DNA of 64,000 bases from Adlercreutzia murintestinalis (lineage in GTDB: Bacteria; Actinomycetota; Coriobacteriia; Coriobacteriales; Eggerthellaceae), in the NCBI RefSeq assembly GCF_943192905.1, contig NZ_CALPCC010000002.1:62001-126000 (forward strand), read 5' to 3'. Under the pieces are notes generated by a model. That model did no database searches. It was not told where the DNA came from and saw only the letters and a program-made list of their open reading frames with translations. A program made the position numbers and the translations under genes. This document shows, in pieces, positions 7,930-18,668 of this stretch (position 1 is the first letter of the stretch; each line of letters starts with the position of its first letter).

Positions 7930-8952
7930 ATGAGCTTTAGAGATAACCTGCTGCATCTCCGTGCGGCGAACAATATGACCCAAGAGCAGCTTGCGGTGCT
8001 GCTCGGCGTCAGCCGTCAGTCGGTCACCAAGTGGGAGTCGGAGAAGTCCTATCCCGAGATGGACAAGCTTCTCAAGCTGTGCCAGATATTCGATTGCACG
8101 CTCGATGATCTCGTGCAGGGAGACCTGACAGGTGCTGAGCCGCGCACGGCCGCTGCCTGCACGCCGACCGGGCGCCCGGCGGACGTGTTCGGCTACGACG
8201 AGCACATGAGCCGTTTCGCCGAGAAGATATCCTGGGGTTCCGTGGCACCTCTGGTGGGCGTGGCTATCGGCATCATCTTCTTCGCGCTGACACCTGACGG
8301 GCCGGGTACCTTCGACGTGCTGCCCGAAAACATCGCGGCTGCCCTGGGGCTGCTCTGCATCTTCTGCGGCATCGCCGTGTGCCTCATGTCGGTGATCCCG
8401 GCAGGCCTCGATCACGCAGCGTTCGTGCGCGCGCACCCCTATCTTGAGGATTTCTATACCGAAGAGCAGCGCCTTCGCATGAGGCATCTCTTCACCTCTG
8501 AGCTGATCGGTGGCATCATCGCGCTCTTCGTAGGCATCTGCGTCATCATCATGTTGGGTGACACCAGCTATGAGGCGATCATCGGAATGCCCGTTATGCT
8601 GTTGCTGACCGCGGTGGGTGTGCGCTTCATCGTGCATGGCAGCATGACGCTGGCGAAAGCGAACATCGCGAACTACAACGAAGCGGCCGGAGAAGTGTTA
8701 TCGGCGCAGGAGATAGCGCAGGCGAGCGTTCCGGTTGACCAGAAGCGCGAGATGCTGGAGGTGCACCATCAAGACAAGCGCATCAGCGCGGTGTGCGGCA
8801 CCATCATGATCATCGCTACCATCGCAGGGCTCGTGATGCTGTTCGTGCCGGAGTACTACAGCAGCCTGTTCTGGTTGGCGTGGCCGATCGGCGGTCTGCT
8901 CTGCGGTATCGCCGCGCTGCTCATCAAGGGATTCAGTAACCCGCGGGCATAA
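7930..8952 (+). CDS. XRE-family regulator with C-terminal membrane domain
   Basis: A 340-residue protein. Residues 1-65 are a helix-turn-helix of the XRE type (MTQEQLAVLLGVSRQSVTKWE, with the recognition helix in the second half). After a polar linker there are about five hydrophobic segments, beginning near residue 95 and ending at the C-terminus, so it is probably a membrane-anchored DNA-binding protein. Such HTH-plus-membrane proteins are common in Gram-positive and gut anaerobes, with mostly unknown signals. The ATG at 7930 follows a GGAAAGG site; upstream sequence in the same frame is non-coding in character. Its target genes are not evident. Confidence 0.8.
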   Translation: MSFRDNLLHLRAANNMTQEQLAVLLGVSRQSVTKWESEKSYPEMDKLLKLCQIFDCTLDDLVQGDLTGAEPRTAAACTPTGRPADVFGYDEHMSRFAEKISWGSVAPLVGVAIGIIFFALTPDGPGTFDVLPENIAAALGLLCIFCGIAVCLMSVIPAGLDHAAFVRAHPYLEDFYTEEQRLRMRHLFTSELIGGIIALFVGICVIIMLGDTSYEAIIGMPVMLLLTAVGVRFIVHGSMTLAKANIANYNEAAGEVLSAQEIAQASVPVDQKREMLEVHHQDKRISAVCGTIMIIATIAGLVMLFVPEYYSSLFWLAWPIGGLLCGIAALLIKGFSNPRA

Positions 8953-8960
8953 AGGCCGCC

Positions 8961-9449
8961 TCAGCGGACGGTGATGTCGGCATATTCCAGGGGAACGATC
9001 TTCTCCAGATCAGCGGGAGCCATCTCCAGCTGGCAGCCGATGCGACCGCCCGAGAAGTAGATGGTGTCGAAGAGCTGTGCGGTCTCGTCAGTCACGGTGC
9101 GGAACTGCTTCTTCATGCCGATGGGGGAGCAGCCGCCGTGGACGTAGCCGGTCAAGGGCAGCAGCTCGCGCGAGCGGATCATCTCGATCGACTTCTCGCC
9201 GACGGTCTGGGCTGCGCGCTTCAAGTCCAGCTCTTCTGCCACGGGCACCATGAATACGTAGTGCTCACCGGACTTGCCAACGGTCACCAAGGTCTTGAAC
9301 ACGCGGTCGGCGTCAAGCCCGAGCAAGCGCGCCACCTCAACGCCAGAGAGCGCCTCTTCGCACTCGAACGTGCGCGCCTCGCAGGGAAGCTTGGCCGCTT
9401 CAACCTCGCGGATCGCGTTCGTCTTGGCCTCTTTCTGCTTCTTGCTCAT
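8961..9449 (-). CDS. ybaK: Cys-tRNA(Pro)/Cys-tRNA(Cys) deacylase
   Basis: A 162-residue YbaK/EbsC-type trans-editing protein that hydrolyses Cys-tRNA mischarged on tRNA(Pro). Family features are the catalytic-lysine strand ADRVFKTLV, VPVAEELDLKRAA, the glycine-rich GYVHGGCSPIGMKK and the substrate block SGGRIGCQLEM. Length is typical. It lies 16 bases downstream of the tsaB-rimI-tsaD fusion on the same strand, so it is probably the last gene of a tRNA-modification/quality operon. Its 3' end converges on the XRE-membrane gene with an 8-base gap. Confidence 0.9.
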   Translation of the reverse strand: MSKKQKEAKTNAIREVEAAKLPCEARTFECEEALSGVEVARLLGLDADRVFKTLVTVGKSGEHYVFMVPVAEELDLKRAAQTVGEKSIEMIRSRELLPLTGYVHGGCSPIGMKKQFRTVTDETAQLFDTIYFSGGRIGCQLEMAPADLEKIVPLEYADITVR

Positions 9450-9465
9450 ACGGGAGAATGGTCCT

Positions 9466-11889
9466 TTAGTAGGGTTCGCTCAGATCGGCGTGGGCTTGAG
9501 CGTCGGCATCCAGTGAGAAGAAGTTCCCCGCGCGATAGCGGTCGAGCGCGACCAGCGCGATCATGGCGGCGTTGTCGCCACAGGATGCGAGCGGTGGCAT
9601 GATGAGCTGCGCGCCCTCTTCGGCGCACATATGCTCATAGGCGCGCCGAAGCTCTGGGTTCGCGGCCACACCACCGCCGATGCAGAGCACAGGTGCGTGC
9701 GTTTGGCGCAGGGCTGTGCGCGCTTTCGCCACCTGCACGTCCACCACAGCAGCTTGGAAGCTGGCGCAGATGTCGGGCAGATTCAGGTCTTCGCCCGCTT
9801 CACGCTGGGCGTTGATGTATTGCGTGACCGCCGTTTTCAGGCCCGACAGGCTGAAGCGCAGATCGCCCGAGTGCAGCAGCGCACGCGGGAACTCGATGGC
9901 GGCGGGATCGCCCTCATCAGCGAGCCGCGAGATGTGCGGGCCGCCGGGGTAGGGCAGTCCGAGCGCTTTCGCCACCTTATCGAAGGCTTCGCCGACCGCA
10001 TCGTCGATGGTGGCGCCGAGCACCTCGTAGGCGCCCCAGTCGCGCATATGTACGAGCATGGTATTGCCTCCAGAGATGAGCGATACCACGGCTGGCGGTT
10101 CGAAGCCCTCTGCCAGCTTGTTGGCGTACAGGTGGCCTTCAAGGTGGTTCACGCCAACGAAGGGAACATCGGCCGCCCACGCGGCGCCCTTCGCGAATGC
10201 CACGCCCACCACGAGCGCTCCCACCAAACCAGGCGCATAGGTGACCGCGATGGCGTCGAGGTCGGCATAGCGCAGCGCTCCCGCGTTCTCAAGCGCTTGG
10301 TCGCACACGCCGCAAATGGCTTCGATGTGCTTGCGGCTGGCGATCTCTGGCACCACGCCGCCGAAGCGCGCATGGAAATCAACTTGGCTGGCGACCACAT
10401 CGGAGAGGATATGGTCGGTTCCATCGACGACGGCCGCTGCGGTTTCATCGCACGAGCTTTCAATGGCAAGGATGAGCGGACGCTGCTTCTGTGCCGCCGA
10501 AGACGTTTCAGCCTCGTTGGTGCTCGCCTGTGCAGGAGTTGTGTTCGTGGGGATAGATTGGGGGGACTGTTCGGGCATGCTCGATGCGAAAGCGGCGCCG
10601 AGCGGTCCGTTTTCGAGCGATGCGCGCATGATGAGGGCGTCTTCGCCGTCGGAATAATAACGGGGTCGCGTTCCTGCGTTGGCGAAGCCGAGCGCCTGAT
10701 AGAACGCGATCGCGCTTGCGTTTGAGGTGCGCACCTCAAGGCTTGCGGTTGTGGCGCCGAGGTTGCGGGCGTCCTCGCAGATGCGTGCAACAAGCTGGCG
10801 CGCTATTCCCTGGCGTTGGTGTGCGGGTTCGCTTGCCACTTTCAAGATCTGCACGTCGCCGTCGACGATCATGCCACCGGCATACCCGATCGTAGAACCT
10901 TGCACATCTGCCGCGCGCCACCAGGTGCGGTTCGTGCGGGGCAGTTCGTCTGCGATCATCGCTTCATTCCATGCGTCCGTGCCCATGACCTGTGCTTCCA
11001 AGCGGGCAACATCCTCTGTGTGCGCGGAATCGAGAGGGACATATACCACGCCACTGGCATTGATGAGCGCGCCCACCTGTGACGTAGCATGCATGGTGGC
11101 GCGACTGTCCTGCACGCCGGTGCGCAGGTTCTTCGGTTCGTCGCTGGCCAGCCGCTTGCGCTCGTTTTCTTCGGCATCGGAAAGGCGCGTGTAGACGGGG
11201 AGCAGTATGCCGGGGTTATGACGTGCCGCATCCAGCGGATCGGCCTCGCCGCTTCGCCACGCTGCTTGCAACGCCAGAAGAAGGCCTGCGCCCGAAGGTG
11301 TCCACAGCGTTTCGGGCAGCTGCTCTCCTGCCTGAGCGAACAGCTCAGAATACTTCCCGAGCGCATCACCTGCGATCGCGCGTTCCTCCGGCCCCGTCTC
11401 ATCAACGTTAACGAGCGAATCCGCGAACGCTTCCGCCTTGATGACGCGGTCAGGCGTGAGCCGCGCAGCGCCTTCCGCGCTCAACTCGAACCAAGCGGGA
11501 TACACCTCTTTGCGCATCGCGTCCGCCACTACGAGCAGGCGCCCGCGCGTGCCACGCGCCCAGGCACCCCACGCCACCGCATCAAGGGTGGACACGCCCG
11601 CAAGCGGCACCTCCAACGCGCTCGCGATGCCCTTCGCCGTAGCGAGCGCGATGCGCACGCCGGTGAACGAACCGGGCCCGCGCCCCACGCAGATGCAGCC
11701 GACATCCGCGCGCTGCACGCCGACTTCGCCCAAGAGCGCGTCTATGCGCGGGAGCAACTGAGTGTTGGATGCGCGATGCGCCGCCACTTTCGTCTCGGCC
11801 ACTAGCTCTATCTGGCGCTCTTCGGGCAACAGTTGCCCAAGCCCGAGGGCTATGACCTCATTAGCGGTATCGAAGGCAAGAACATGCAT
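9466..11889 (-). CDS. tsaD: TsaB-RimI-TsaD fusion: t6A37 synthesis and protein N-acetyltransferase
   Basis: A single 807-residue frame carries three proteins that are separate in most bacteria. Residues 1-240 are TsaB, the scaffold of t6A synthesis (AFDTAN at the start, GRGPGSFTGVRI at 69-80). Residues about 281-425 are a GNAT acetyltransferase of the RimI type, with the acetyl-CoA loop HQRQGIARQ at 357-365 and NASAIAFYQALGF. A low-complexity Ser/Thr/Ala/Gln linker (about 426-468) leads to TsaD at 470-807, with IESSCDETA, the metal-binding histidines of NHLEGH at 582 and 586, and SGGNTML. TsaD transfers threonylcarbamoyl to A37 of ANN-decoding tRNAs. TsaE is encoded just upstream; TsaC is not in the window. 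No Shine-Dalgarno site is clear, so translation is probably coupled to tsaE. Confidence 0.94.
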   Translation of the reverse strand: MHVLAFDTANEVIALGLGQLLPEERQIELVAETKVAAHRASNTQLLPRIDALLGEVGVQRADVGCICVGRGPGSFTGVRIALATAKGIASALEVPLAGVSTLDAVAWGAWARGTRGRLLVVADAMRKEVYPAWFELSAEGAARLTPDRVIKAEAFADSLVNVDETGPEERAIAGDALGKYSELFAQAGEQLPETLWTPSGAGLLLALQAAWRSGEADPLDAARHNPGILLPVYTRLSDAEENERKRLASDEPKNLRTGVQDSRATMHATSQVGALINASGVVYVPLDSAHTEDVARLEAQVMGTDAWNEAMIADELPRTNRTWWRAADVQGSTIGYAGGMIVDGDVQILKVASEPAHQRQGIARQLVARICEDARNLGATTASLEVRTSNASAIAFYQALGFANAGTRPRYYSDGEDALIMRASLENGPLGAAFASSMPEQSPQSIPTNTTPAQASTNEAETSSAAQKQRPLILAIESSCDETAAAVVDGTDHILSDVVASQVDFHARFGGVVPEIASRKHIEAICGVCDQALENAGALRYADLDAIAVTYAPGLVGALVVGVAFAKGAAWAADVPFVGVNHLEGHLYANKLAEGFEPPAVVSLISGGNTMLVHMRDWGAYEVLGATIDDAVGEAFDKVAKALGLPYPGGPHISRLADEGDPAAIEFPRALLHSGDLRFSLSGLKTAVTQYINAQREAGEDLNLPDICASFQAAVVDVQVAKARTALRQTHAPVLCIGGGVAANPELRRAYEHMCAEEGAQLIMPPLASCGDNAAMIALVALDRYRAGNFFSLDADAQAHADLSEPY

Positions 11890-11901
11890 GCCACGATGAT
11901 A

Positions 11902-12396
11902 TCAGTGCGAAGGCCTATCGGACCAGGCGCGCAGCAGCTCTTTCGAGCGTGGGCCGCTCGCTTCGGCGACGATGCGCCGCTTGCTGCCTTCCGCCGTGAT
12001 GCGCACCGCGAGCGCATCGTCGGGCATCTCGTCGGGGAACAGGTCGGCCCACTCCACAAGCGCTGCACCGGGCGTGTCAGGGTCCGTTGCTTCGTAGAAG
12101 CCGATATCCTCCAGTTGGAGCGGGTCGTCAAGGCGGTACAGGTCGATGTGGTGGAGCAAGAGAGTCGGCGCCGCATACTCCTGCATGATGGCGAACGTCG
12201 GGCTTGTGACGTCGCCCGCATATCCAAGTGCCGCAGCTACCCCCTTCGTGAAGGTGGTTTTACCAGCTCCTAGGTCGCCGGTAAGGAGCACTGCATCGCC
12301 GTCGCGCAACCGGTGCGCCAATGCGGCGGCCTGCTCAGCCATCGCAGCCTCGGTCGGTATGTTCCAACTCAGCTTCATGAGTTGATGGTAGCGCAT
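11902..12396 (-). CDS. tsaE: tRNA t6A37 ATPase TsaE
   Basis: A small P-loop ATPase, 164 residues from the chosen start, needed to drive turnover of the TsaB-TsaD complex. The Walker A motif is GDLGAGKTTF, followed by VTSPTFAIMQEY, HHIDLYRL and the Walker B-like ALVEWAD. I chose the ATG at 12396 because AAAGAAG lies in front of it; an ATG six codons later (12378) has no ribosome site but would also give a normal protein. The stop codon is 12 bases before the fusion gene start, which supports coupled expression of the whole t6A module. Confidence 0.9.
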   Translation of the reverse strand: MRYHQLMKLSWNIPTEAAMAEQAAALAHRLRDGDAVLLTGDLGAGKTTFTKGVAAALGYAGDVTSPTFAIMQEYAAPTLLLHHIDLYRLDDPLQLEDIGFYEATDPDTPGAALVEWADLFPDEMPDDALAVRITAEGSKRRIVAEASGPRSKELLRAWSDRPSH

Positions 12397-12731
12397 TTCG
12401 TCTTCTTTCAGTTTTCCTCTTCGTTTTGACACAAAAGCGTCTCCAAAAGGCAGGACGGAACGAAAAAGCGACCACGTTTGTGCCAGAAGGCCCTGCTTTT
12501 TTTGGAAAACCTTCTTGAAAGAGCTCAAGCGGCATCTTGGGGCGCCAAAGCGGTGGACGTATTGGACGAATGCACAACGGCAGCGCATACGCATTGGAAG
12601 CGCGGCCAAGCCCTCAGCTCCTATCCGAGGTATCATAGAATGCGAACAGGCGGCACAGAGCGATGGATAGAGAGCGAACGAGAAGCAGAGAGAGCACAAA
12701 ACAGGCGAATGGCGAGGAAAGGAAGGCCTTG
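12397..12731. other. divergent intergenic region between tsaE and the HD-domain gene
   Basis: This 335-base region must hold the promoters of both the tsaE operon and the HD gene. On the plus strand TATCAT occurs near 12631, followed by TAGAAT, a possible -10. A run of seven T lies near 12500 without a convincing stem. I see no gene here; the open frames are codon-usage poor. Confidence 0.4.
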
Positions 12732-13337
12732 ATGGCAACACTGGATGCGGGCATGACGCGCGATGCGGCGTTCGCGCTTTTGCAGGAGCATAACAAAGAC
12801 GAATTCCATATCGAGCACGGTGAAACGGTCGAGCAGACCATGCGCTACTTCGCGCGCGAATTCGATCAGGAAAACGAAGAGTTCTGGGGCATCGTAGGGC
12901 TGCTGCACGACCTTGATTGGGAAGAGCACGACGACGAGCCAGAGCAGCACACCGTCTATGCGGCCGCGCTGATCGAGGCGGCGGGCGGTACCCCTGAGCT
13001 GATCCGCGCTATTCAGAGCCACAACGCCGACTTCAACTCCAACTTGCCCAAGCCAGAGCTCCAGATGGAGAAGATCCTGTTCGCCACCGAAGAGCTGACC
13101 GGTCTGATCGGCGCGGCTGTGGTCATGCGTCCGAGCAAGTCGGTGATGGATTTCGAGGTGAAGAGCCTCAAGAAGAAGTTCAAGGACAAGCGCTTCGCCG
13201 CCGGTGTTGACCGCGAGGTCATCCGCAGCGGCGCCGATATGCTCGGCTGGGAGCTGGACGAGCTGTTCGCACGCACCATCGAGGCCATGCGCTCGTTCGC
13301 GCCCGATCGCGACACGTTCCAGCCTCCGGCGGCATAG
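12732..13337 (+). CDS. HD-domain metal-dependent phosphohydrolase
   Basis: A 201-residue HD-superfamily protein. The metal ligands are readable: the first histidine region HIEHGETVEQTMRYFA, the HD doublet in GLLHDLDWEEH, then a downstream histidine in EQHTVYAA and a further one in IQSHNAD. Such stand-alone HD proteins hydrolyse nucleotides or other phosphate esters, but the substrate cannot be told from sequence. The ATG at 12732 was chosen for the GGAAGG site 7 bases upstream; the in-frame extension upstream is Arg/Glu-rich and lacks a ribosome site. It sits alone between the t6A operon and eno. Confidence 0.75.
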   Translation: MATLDAGMTRDAAFALLQEHNKDEFHIEHGETVEQTMRYFAREFDQENEEFWGIVGLLHDLDWEEHDDEPEQHTVYAAALIEAAGGTPELIRAIQSHNADFNSNLPKPELQMEKILFATEELTGLIGAAVVMRPSKSVMDFEVKSLKKKFKDKRFAAGVDREVIRSGADMLGWELDELFARTIEAMRSFAPDRDTFQPPAA

Positions 13338-13433
13338 CTCGCTCAGCCTGAGCATCCATCATGGGCGCGACAGATCGGAAATAGACGCGCAAACGGGCAC
13401 CGTGCGCGTGCGAGGTACCCTGGCGTGGCGTAG

Positions 13434-14813
<1,380 letters not shown>

Positions 14814-14820
14814 GGAGAAT

Positions 14821-14844
14821 GGCGCCTTGACGGGCGCCTTTTCT
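14821..14844 (+). terminator. Rho-independent terminator of eno
   Basis: A GGCGCC / GGCGCC stem around a six-base loop is followed by TTTTCT, 8 bases after the enolase stop. Confidence 0.75.
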
Positions 14845-14876
14845 CTGGCTTCATTTATTCGCGATCAAGGAGGATT

Positions 14877-16139
14877 ATGTCAGTTGATGAGATGATATCG
14901 CTCGCCGAGGCGCGAGCATTGGTGCTGGACCGTATGCAGGTCATGCCGCCTGAAGAGGTCGACCTGCTCGATGCGGTGGGTCGTGTGGCGGCAGCTGATC
15001 TGACGAGCGATATCGACGTGTCGCCGTTTGCCCATTCGGCTATGGATGGTTTTGCTGTGCGCATGACCGAGCTTTTGGAAGCCACCGCCGAGGCGCCGGT
15101 GTGCCTGAACGTGATCGGCGATATTGGAGCGGGCGAGGTGTTCGAGGGTTCCATCGGCGCAGGCGAGTGCGTGCGCATCATGACCGGTGCGGAACTGCCC
15201 GCCGATGCGGATTCGGTGGTCAAATACGAGATCGTGGAAGTCGTGGAGGGTGACGGCAAGCGCGGCTCCATCGTCAGCTTCGCAGCTCCCACTACCCTTG
15301 GTAGCAACGTGCGGCAAGCGGGCGAGGAAGCCCGGGCGGGCGATGTGGTCATGGTGCGCGGTGAGGTCATCCACGAGGCGGGCGCGGGTTTCCTTGCGAG
15401 CTGCGGCAGTTTACGTGTGCCTGTGTACGGGCGCCCGACCGTGGGCATCATTGCTACGGGCAGCGAACTGGTACCGCCCTCGCAGGTGCCAGGTCCGGGC
15501 CACATCCGTGAGTCGAACTCCTATGCTATGGCCGCATGCGCGCGTGCGGCTGGTGCAGTGCCCACGATTCTGCCCATCGTGAAGGATACCTTCAAGGCGC
15601 TGCGCAACGCGGTGTGCGAAGCAGCTGAGCGCTTCGATTTCGTGGTGACCACGGGTGGTGCAGCCAACGGTGATTATGACTTCATCAAGCGCGTGGTGGC
15701 CGATGCGGGCGAATTGCTGATGACCCAGGTCAACATGCGTCCGGGCAAAGCGCAGACCTTCGGCATCGTGGACGGAACGCCGGTATTCGGACTGCCGGGC
15801 AACCCAGCGGCGGCGTACTGCGGGTTTCAGATGATCATTCGCCCAGCGCTGCGCAAAATGCAAGGGTTCACCTGCTTCGATCATCCGTCGGTGTTGGCGC
15901 GGCTGACCAGGGACATCAAGAAAAAGGACCCCCGCATGATGCTCTTGCGCGCGACCCTCACCAAAGATGCTGAGGGCGGCTATGAGGTCACCCCCGACAG
16001 CAACCAGAGCAGCGGGTTGTTCGGGGTCATTCAGAAGACCAACTGCCTTGCCGTCATGCCCGCAGGACAGGGGGCGAAACCTGCCGGGTCAACGCTCGAA
16101 TGTATTTTATTGGACGTTTCCGAGGAGGTACCGCTATGA
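14877..16139 (+). CDS. moeA: molybdopterin molybdenumtransferase MoeA
   Basis: A 420-residue MoeA, which inserts molybdate into adenylylated molybdopterin in the last step of Mo-cofactor synthesis. Visible blocks are the N-terminal SAMDGFAVR, the GDIGAGEV turn, CVRIMTGAELPADAD, the MoCF domain with TGSELV and TTGGAANGDYDF, and FGLPGNPAA. Start ATG 14877 follows an AGGAGG site. The last four bases overlap the next gene, mog, so the two are coupled; MoeA and Mog act consecutively, the product of Mog being the MoeA substrate. Mo-enzymes that would use the cofactor are not in this window. Confidence 0.93.
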   Translation: MSVDEMISLAEARALVLDRMQVMPPEEVDLLDAVGRVAAADLTSDIDVSPFAHSAMDGFAVRMTELLEATAEAPVCLNVIGDIGAGEVFEGSIGAGECVRIMTGAELPADADSVVKYEIVEVVEGDGKRGSIVSFAAPTTLGSNVRQAGEEARAGDVVMVRGEVIHEAGAGFLASCGSLRVPVYGRPTVGIIATGSELVPPSQVPGPGHIRESNSYAMAACARAAGAVPTILPIVKDTFKALRNAVCEAAERFDFVVTTGGAANGDYDFIKRVVADAGELLMTQVNMRPGKAQTFGIVDGTPVFGLPGNPAAAYCGFQMIIRPALRKMQGFTCFDHPSVLARLTRDIKKKDPRMMLLRATLTKDAEGGYEVTPDSNQSSGLFGVIQKTNCLAVMPAGQGAKPAGSTLECILLDVSEEVPL

Positions 16140-16609
16140 GCATCGCGTTCGCGTTGGTGACCTGTTCTGACACGCGCAGCCTGAAAGAGGACCAGGCAGG
16201 GGATGCGCTCGAGCGCTTCATCATGGATGCTGGTTGGCAGCTGATTGACCGGGTGGTGGTCACCGACGATCGCGCCGATATCGCGGCTGCCATCGTGCGG
16301 GCAGCTGACGAGCTCGGCGCCGATGTGGTGCTCACGTGCGGCGGCAGCGGGCTTTCGCTGCGCGATGTGACGCCAGAGGCGACCCGCGATGTGTGCGAGC
16401 GCGACGTGCCTGGCATCGCTGAGGCCATGCGCTCTCATAGTTTGCAGATCACCCCGTATGCCATGCTCTCGCGCGCGGTGTGCATGCAGCGTGGGCGCAC
16501 GTTGGTCATCAACCTGCCCGGGTCCACGAAGGCCGCCACTGAGAATTGGGAGGGCATCGTGGATGCGCTCCCGCATGCAGTGAAGATGATGGGCGGCGGC
16601 GGCCACTGA
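16136..16609 (+). CDS. mog: molybdopterin adenylyltransferase (MogA/MoaB family)
   Basis: A 157-residue MoCF-fold protein that adenylylates molybdopterin ahead of metal insertion. The signature TCGGSGLSLRDVTPEAT is complete, and the N-terminal VTCSDTRSL matches the family. The ATG lies in ATGA, overlapping the moeA stop, with a GGAGG site just upstream. Whether it should be called MogA or MoaB cannot be decided from sequence because the two are homologous; the single-copy moeA-mog pair implies it performs the adenylyl transfer. It is followed by alr on its own apparent promoter. Confidence 0.9.
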   Translation: MSIAFALVTCSDTRSLKEDQAGDALERFIMDAGWQLIDRVVVTDDRADIAAAIVRAADELGADVVLTCGGSGLSLRDVTPEATRDVCERDVPGIAEAMRSHSLQITPYAMLSRAVCMQRGRTLVINLPGSTKAATENWEGIVDALPHAVKMMGGGGH

Positions 16610-16635
16610 GAGACGCACGCCAGGCGCACTTGGCG

Positions 16636-16648
16636 TACAATAGAGCCA
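16636..16648 (+). promoter_or_regulatory. -10 element 7 bases before the alr start codon (leaderless promoter)
   Basis: TACAAT at 16636-16641 is separated from the ATG at 16648 by only 6 bases, and no Shine-Dalgarno sequence is present. A -35 is not evident. Confidence 0.5.
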
Positions 16649-18108
16649 TGGAAGAGCTCCCAAACGGTTTCACTGGATTCACGAAGCGCGACCCCGGCTT
16701 CACGTCGGCGGGCGAAGCCATGCGCCGCGCCCGCGCGGCGACCGAGCTGGGCAACGACGAGACGCGCTATAAAGAAAGCGGCCGCAAAGCGGCACAGCAT
16801 GGCTGGCAGGTGCCTCATGGGGGCATCATGTTCGACGGCCAGCGTCGCCCCGATGTGGGCCGCCATCTCGATCCGAACGACATGAAGCGCTACCTGCGCG
16901 TGCCCGATGTGTTGGCGGGCGAGACCGGTCCCATCTTCAACGAAGAAGCGCTCGCCGAGATTCCCCTGACCGATCGTCGGTGGTCGTGGGTGGAGATAAG
17001 CCTTCCCGCCATCCGCCACAATACGCTGACGGTGAAGCGCTCGCTGGCGCCGGGCGTGCGCCTGATGGCCGTGGTGAAGGCAGACGCGTACGGGCACGGT
17101 GCGGTGCAGTGCGCGCGCACCATGCTCAATAGCGGTGCCGAGCAGTTGGCGGTGGCGAGCGTGGATGAGGGCATCGAGTTGCGTCAAGCGGGCATCGGTG
17201 CGCCCATCCTGATGCTCTCCGAGCCGCCGGTGAGCGCCATTCCGCTTCTGCTGGCGCACAAGATCATGCCGACGGTCTTCACCATCGAATTCGCCATTCG
17301 CTATGCCGAAGCGGCCGACCAGATCGGTTTGCGCGCGCCCTTCCACCTCAAGATCAATACGGGCATGAATCGCATCGGCGTGCGCTTCGACGAGGTGGAC
17401 GAGTTCTTGCGCCAGATCAGCTTCCATCGCGCGCTGGACTTGGCGGGCACCTTCACGCACTTCGCCACGGCTGACGAGACCGATACGCTGGAAGTGGGGC
17501 GTGCGAAGGATCGGTTCCTCTATGCGCTCGATACGATGCGCGCAGCTGGGGTGGATCCGGGGCTGATCCATGCGTCCAACAGCGCGGCTACCACGCGTTT
17601 TCCCGAACTGCGCTACGACATGGTGCGCGTGGGGCTCTCGTTGTACGGGTATTATTCCACGCCGGAGATGTTCGGCATGATCGATCTGCACCCCGCTATG
17701 AGCGTGCATGCGCGCATCACTGATGTGAAGACGGTGCCCCTCGGCGAGGGCGTCAGTTACTTCTTCACGTATCGCAGCGGTGGCTATGCCAAGATATGCA
17801 CGGTGCCGGTCGGGTATGCCGACGGGCTGCGCTTCAATCTCTCCAATCGCATCAACTTCGTGATGGGGGGTCGCCAGTATCCGCAGGTGGGCAATATCTG
17901 CATGGATCAGTGCATGTTCGAAGTGCCTCAGCGCAGCCGGGGCACGCAAGCCCATCTTGAGCCGCAGATCGGCGATGAGGTGCTCATCGTGGGCGAGCAG
18001 GGCGACGCGTTCGCCACCATCGACCAGATGGCCGATATTCTGGGCACGTCAAGCTATGAGATATGCATCGGGTTCGGGAACCTGCGCATGCCGAGGATAT
18101 ACACATGA
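16648..18108 (+). CDS. alr: alanine racemase with ~110-residue N-terminal extension
   Basis: A 486-residue protein whose residues from about 112 on are a standard alanine racemase, supplying D-alanine for peptidoglycan. The PLP lysine is in [10 protein letters not shown] (Lys144), the substrate side shows NTGMNRIG and THFATAD, and the second catalytic tyrosine lies in EGVSYFFTY. Residues 1-110 are not part of the racemase fold: they are polar, with Arg/Lys/Glu-rich stretches and no signal peptide. Normal racemases have about 370-390 residues. The extension may be real, because an unshadowed -10 box precedes this ATG by 6 bases and codon use stays coding-like. An internal start cannot be excluded. 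Coupled to udg by an ATGA overlap. Confidence 0.9.
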   Translation: MEELPNGFTGFTKRDPGFTSAGEAMRRARAATELGNDETRYKESGRKAAQHGWQVPHGGIMFDGQRRPDVGRHLDPNDMKRYLRVPDVLAGETGPIFNEEALAEIPLTDRRWSWVEISLPAIRHNTLTVKRSLAPGVRLMAVVKADAYGHGAVQCARTMLNSGAEQLAVASVDEGIELRQAGIGAPILMLSEPPVSAIPLLLAHKIMPTVFTIEFAIRYAEAADQIGLRAPFHLKINTGMNRIGVRFDEVDEFLRQISFHRALDLAGTFTHFATADETDTLEVGRAKDRFLYALDTMRAAGVDPGLIHASNSAATTRFPELRYDMVRVGLSLYGYYSTPEMFGMIDLHPAMSVHARITDVKTVPLGEGVSYFFTYRSGGYAKICTVPVGYADGLRFNLSNRINFVMGGRQYPQVGNICMDQCMFEVPQRSRGTQAHLEPQIGDEVLIVGEQGDAFATIDQMADILGTSSYEICIGFGNLRMPRIYT

Positions 18109-18668
18109 GCAAACCGCAGATACCGCTGGAAGAGTTGCGCGCCCAAGTGGCGGCGTGCCACGCTTGTCCGCTTGCTGATGGGCGCACGCAGACCGTCTTC
18201 GGTGACGGGGATCCACATGCGCGCGTCATGATCATCGGCGAGGCACCGGGCAAGAACGAGGATCTGCAAGGGGTGCCGTTCGTGGGCGCTGCTGGTAAGT
18301 ATCTCGACGAGCTCTTGAGCATTGCCGGACTGGCCCGCAGCGAAGTGTTCATCGCCAACGTGCTGAAATGCCGCCCGCCGGGCAACCGCGACCCGCAAGC
18401 AGAAGAGATACAGGCGTGCACGCCGTTTTTGCGAGAGCAAACGCGCACGATAAGCCCGGAATACATCGTCACGCTGGGCAATTTCGCCACGAAATTCGTG
18501 CTCAAGACCGATCGCGGCATCACGCGCTTGCACGGTCAGCTGCATCAGGCGGGGCGCTTCAAAGTGTTTCCCATCTTCCATCCGGCTGCTGCGCTCTACG
18601 ACGTGCGCAAGCGCGAAGCGCTCGAAGAGGATTTCGCGAAGCTGGGACGCATGCTGCAGGACGCATGA
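18105..18668 (+). CDS. family 4 uracil-DNA glycosylase (iron-sulfur)
   Basis: A 187-residue type 4 uracil-DNA glycosylase, which removes uracil from DNA formed by cytosine deamination. The iron-sulfur ligands are seen as CHACPL near residue 17 and the later CRPPGNRDP and QACTPF cysteines. Catalytic motif 1 is GEAPGKNED, and motif 2 is HPAAAL near the C-terminus. The start ATG overlaps the alr stop (ATGA) and its own stop overlaps folC, so alr-udg-folC form one coupled operon despite unrelated functions. Length is typical of the family. Confidence 0.9.
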   Translation: MSKPQIPLEELRAQVAACHACPLADGRTQTVFGDGDPHARVMIIGEAPGKNEDLQGVPFVGAAGKYLDELLSIAGLARSEVFIANVLKCRPPGNRDPQAEEIQACTPFLREQTRTISPEYIVTLGNFATKFVLKTDRGITRLHGQLHQAGRFKVFPIFHPAAALYDVRKREALEEDFAKLGRMLQDA

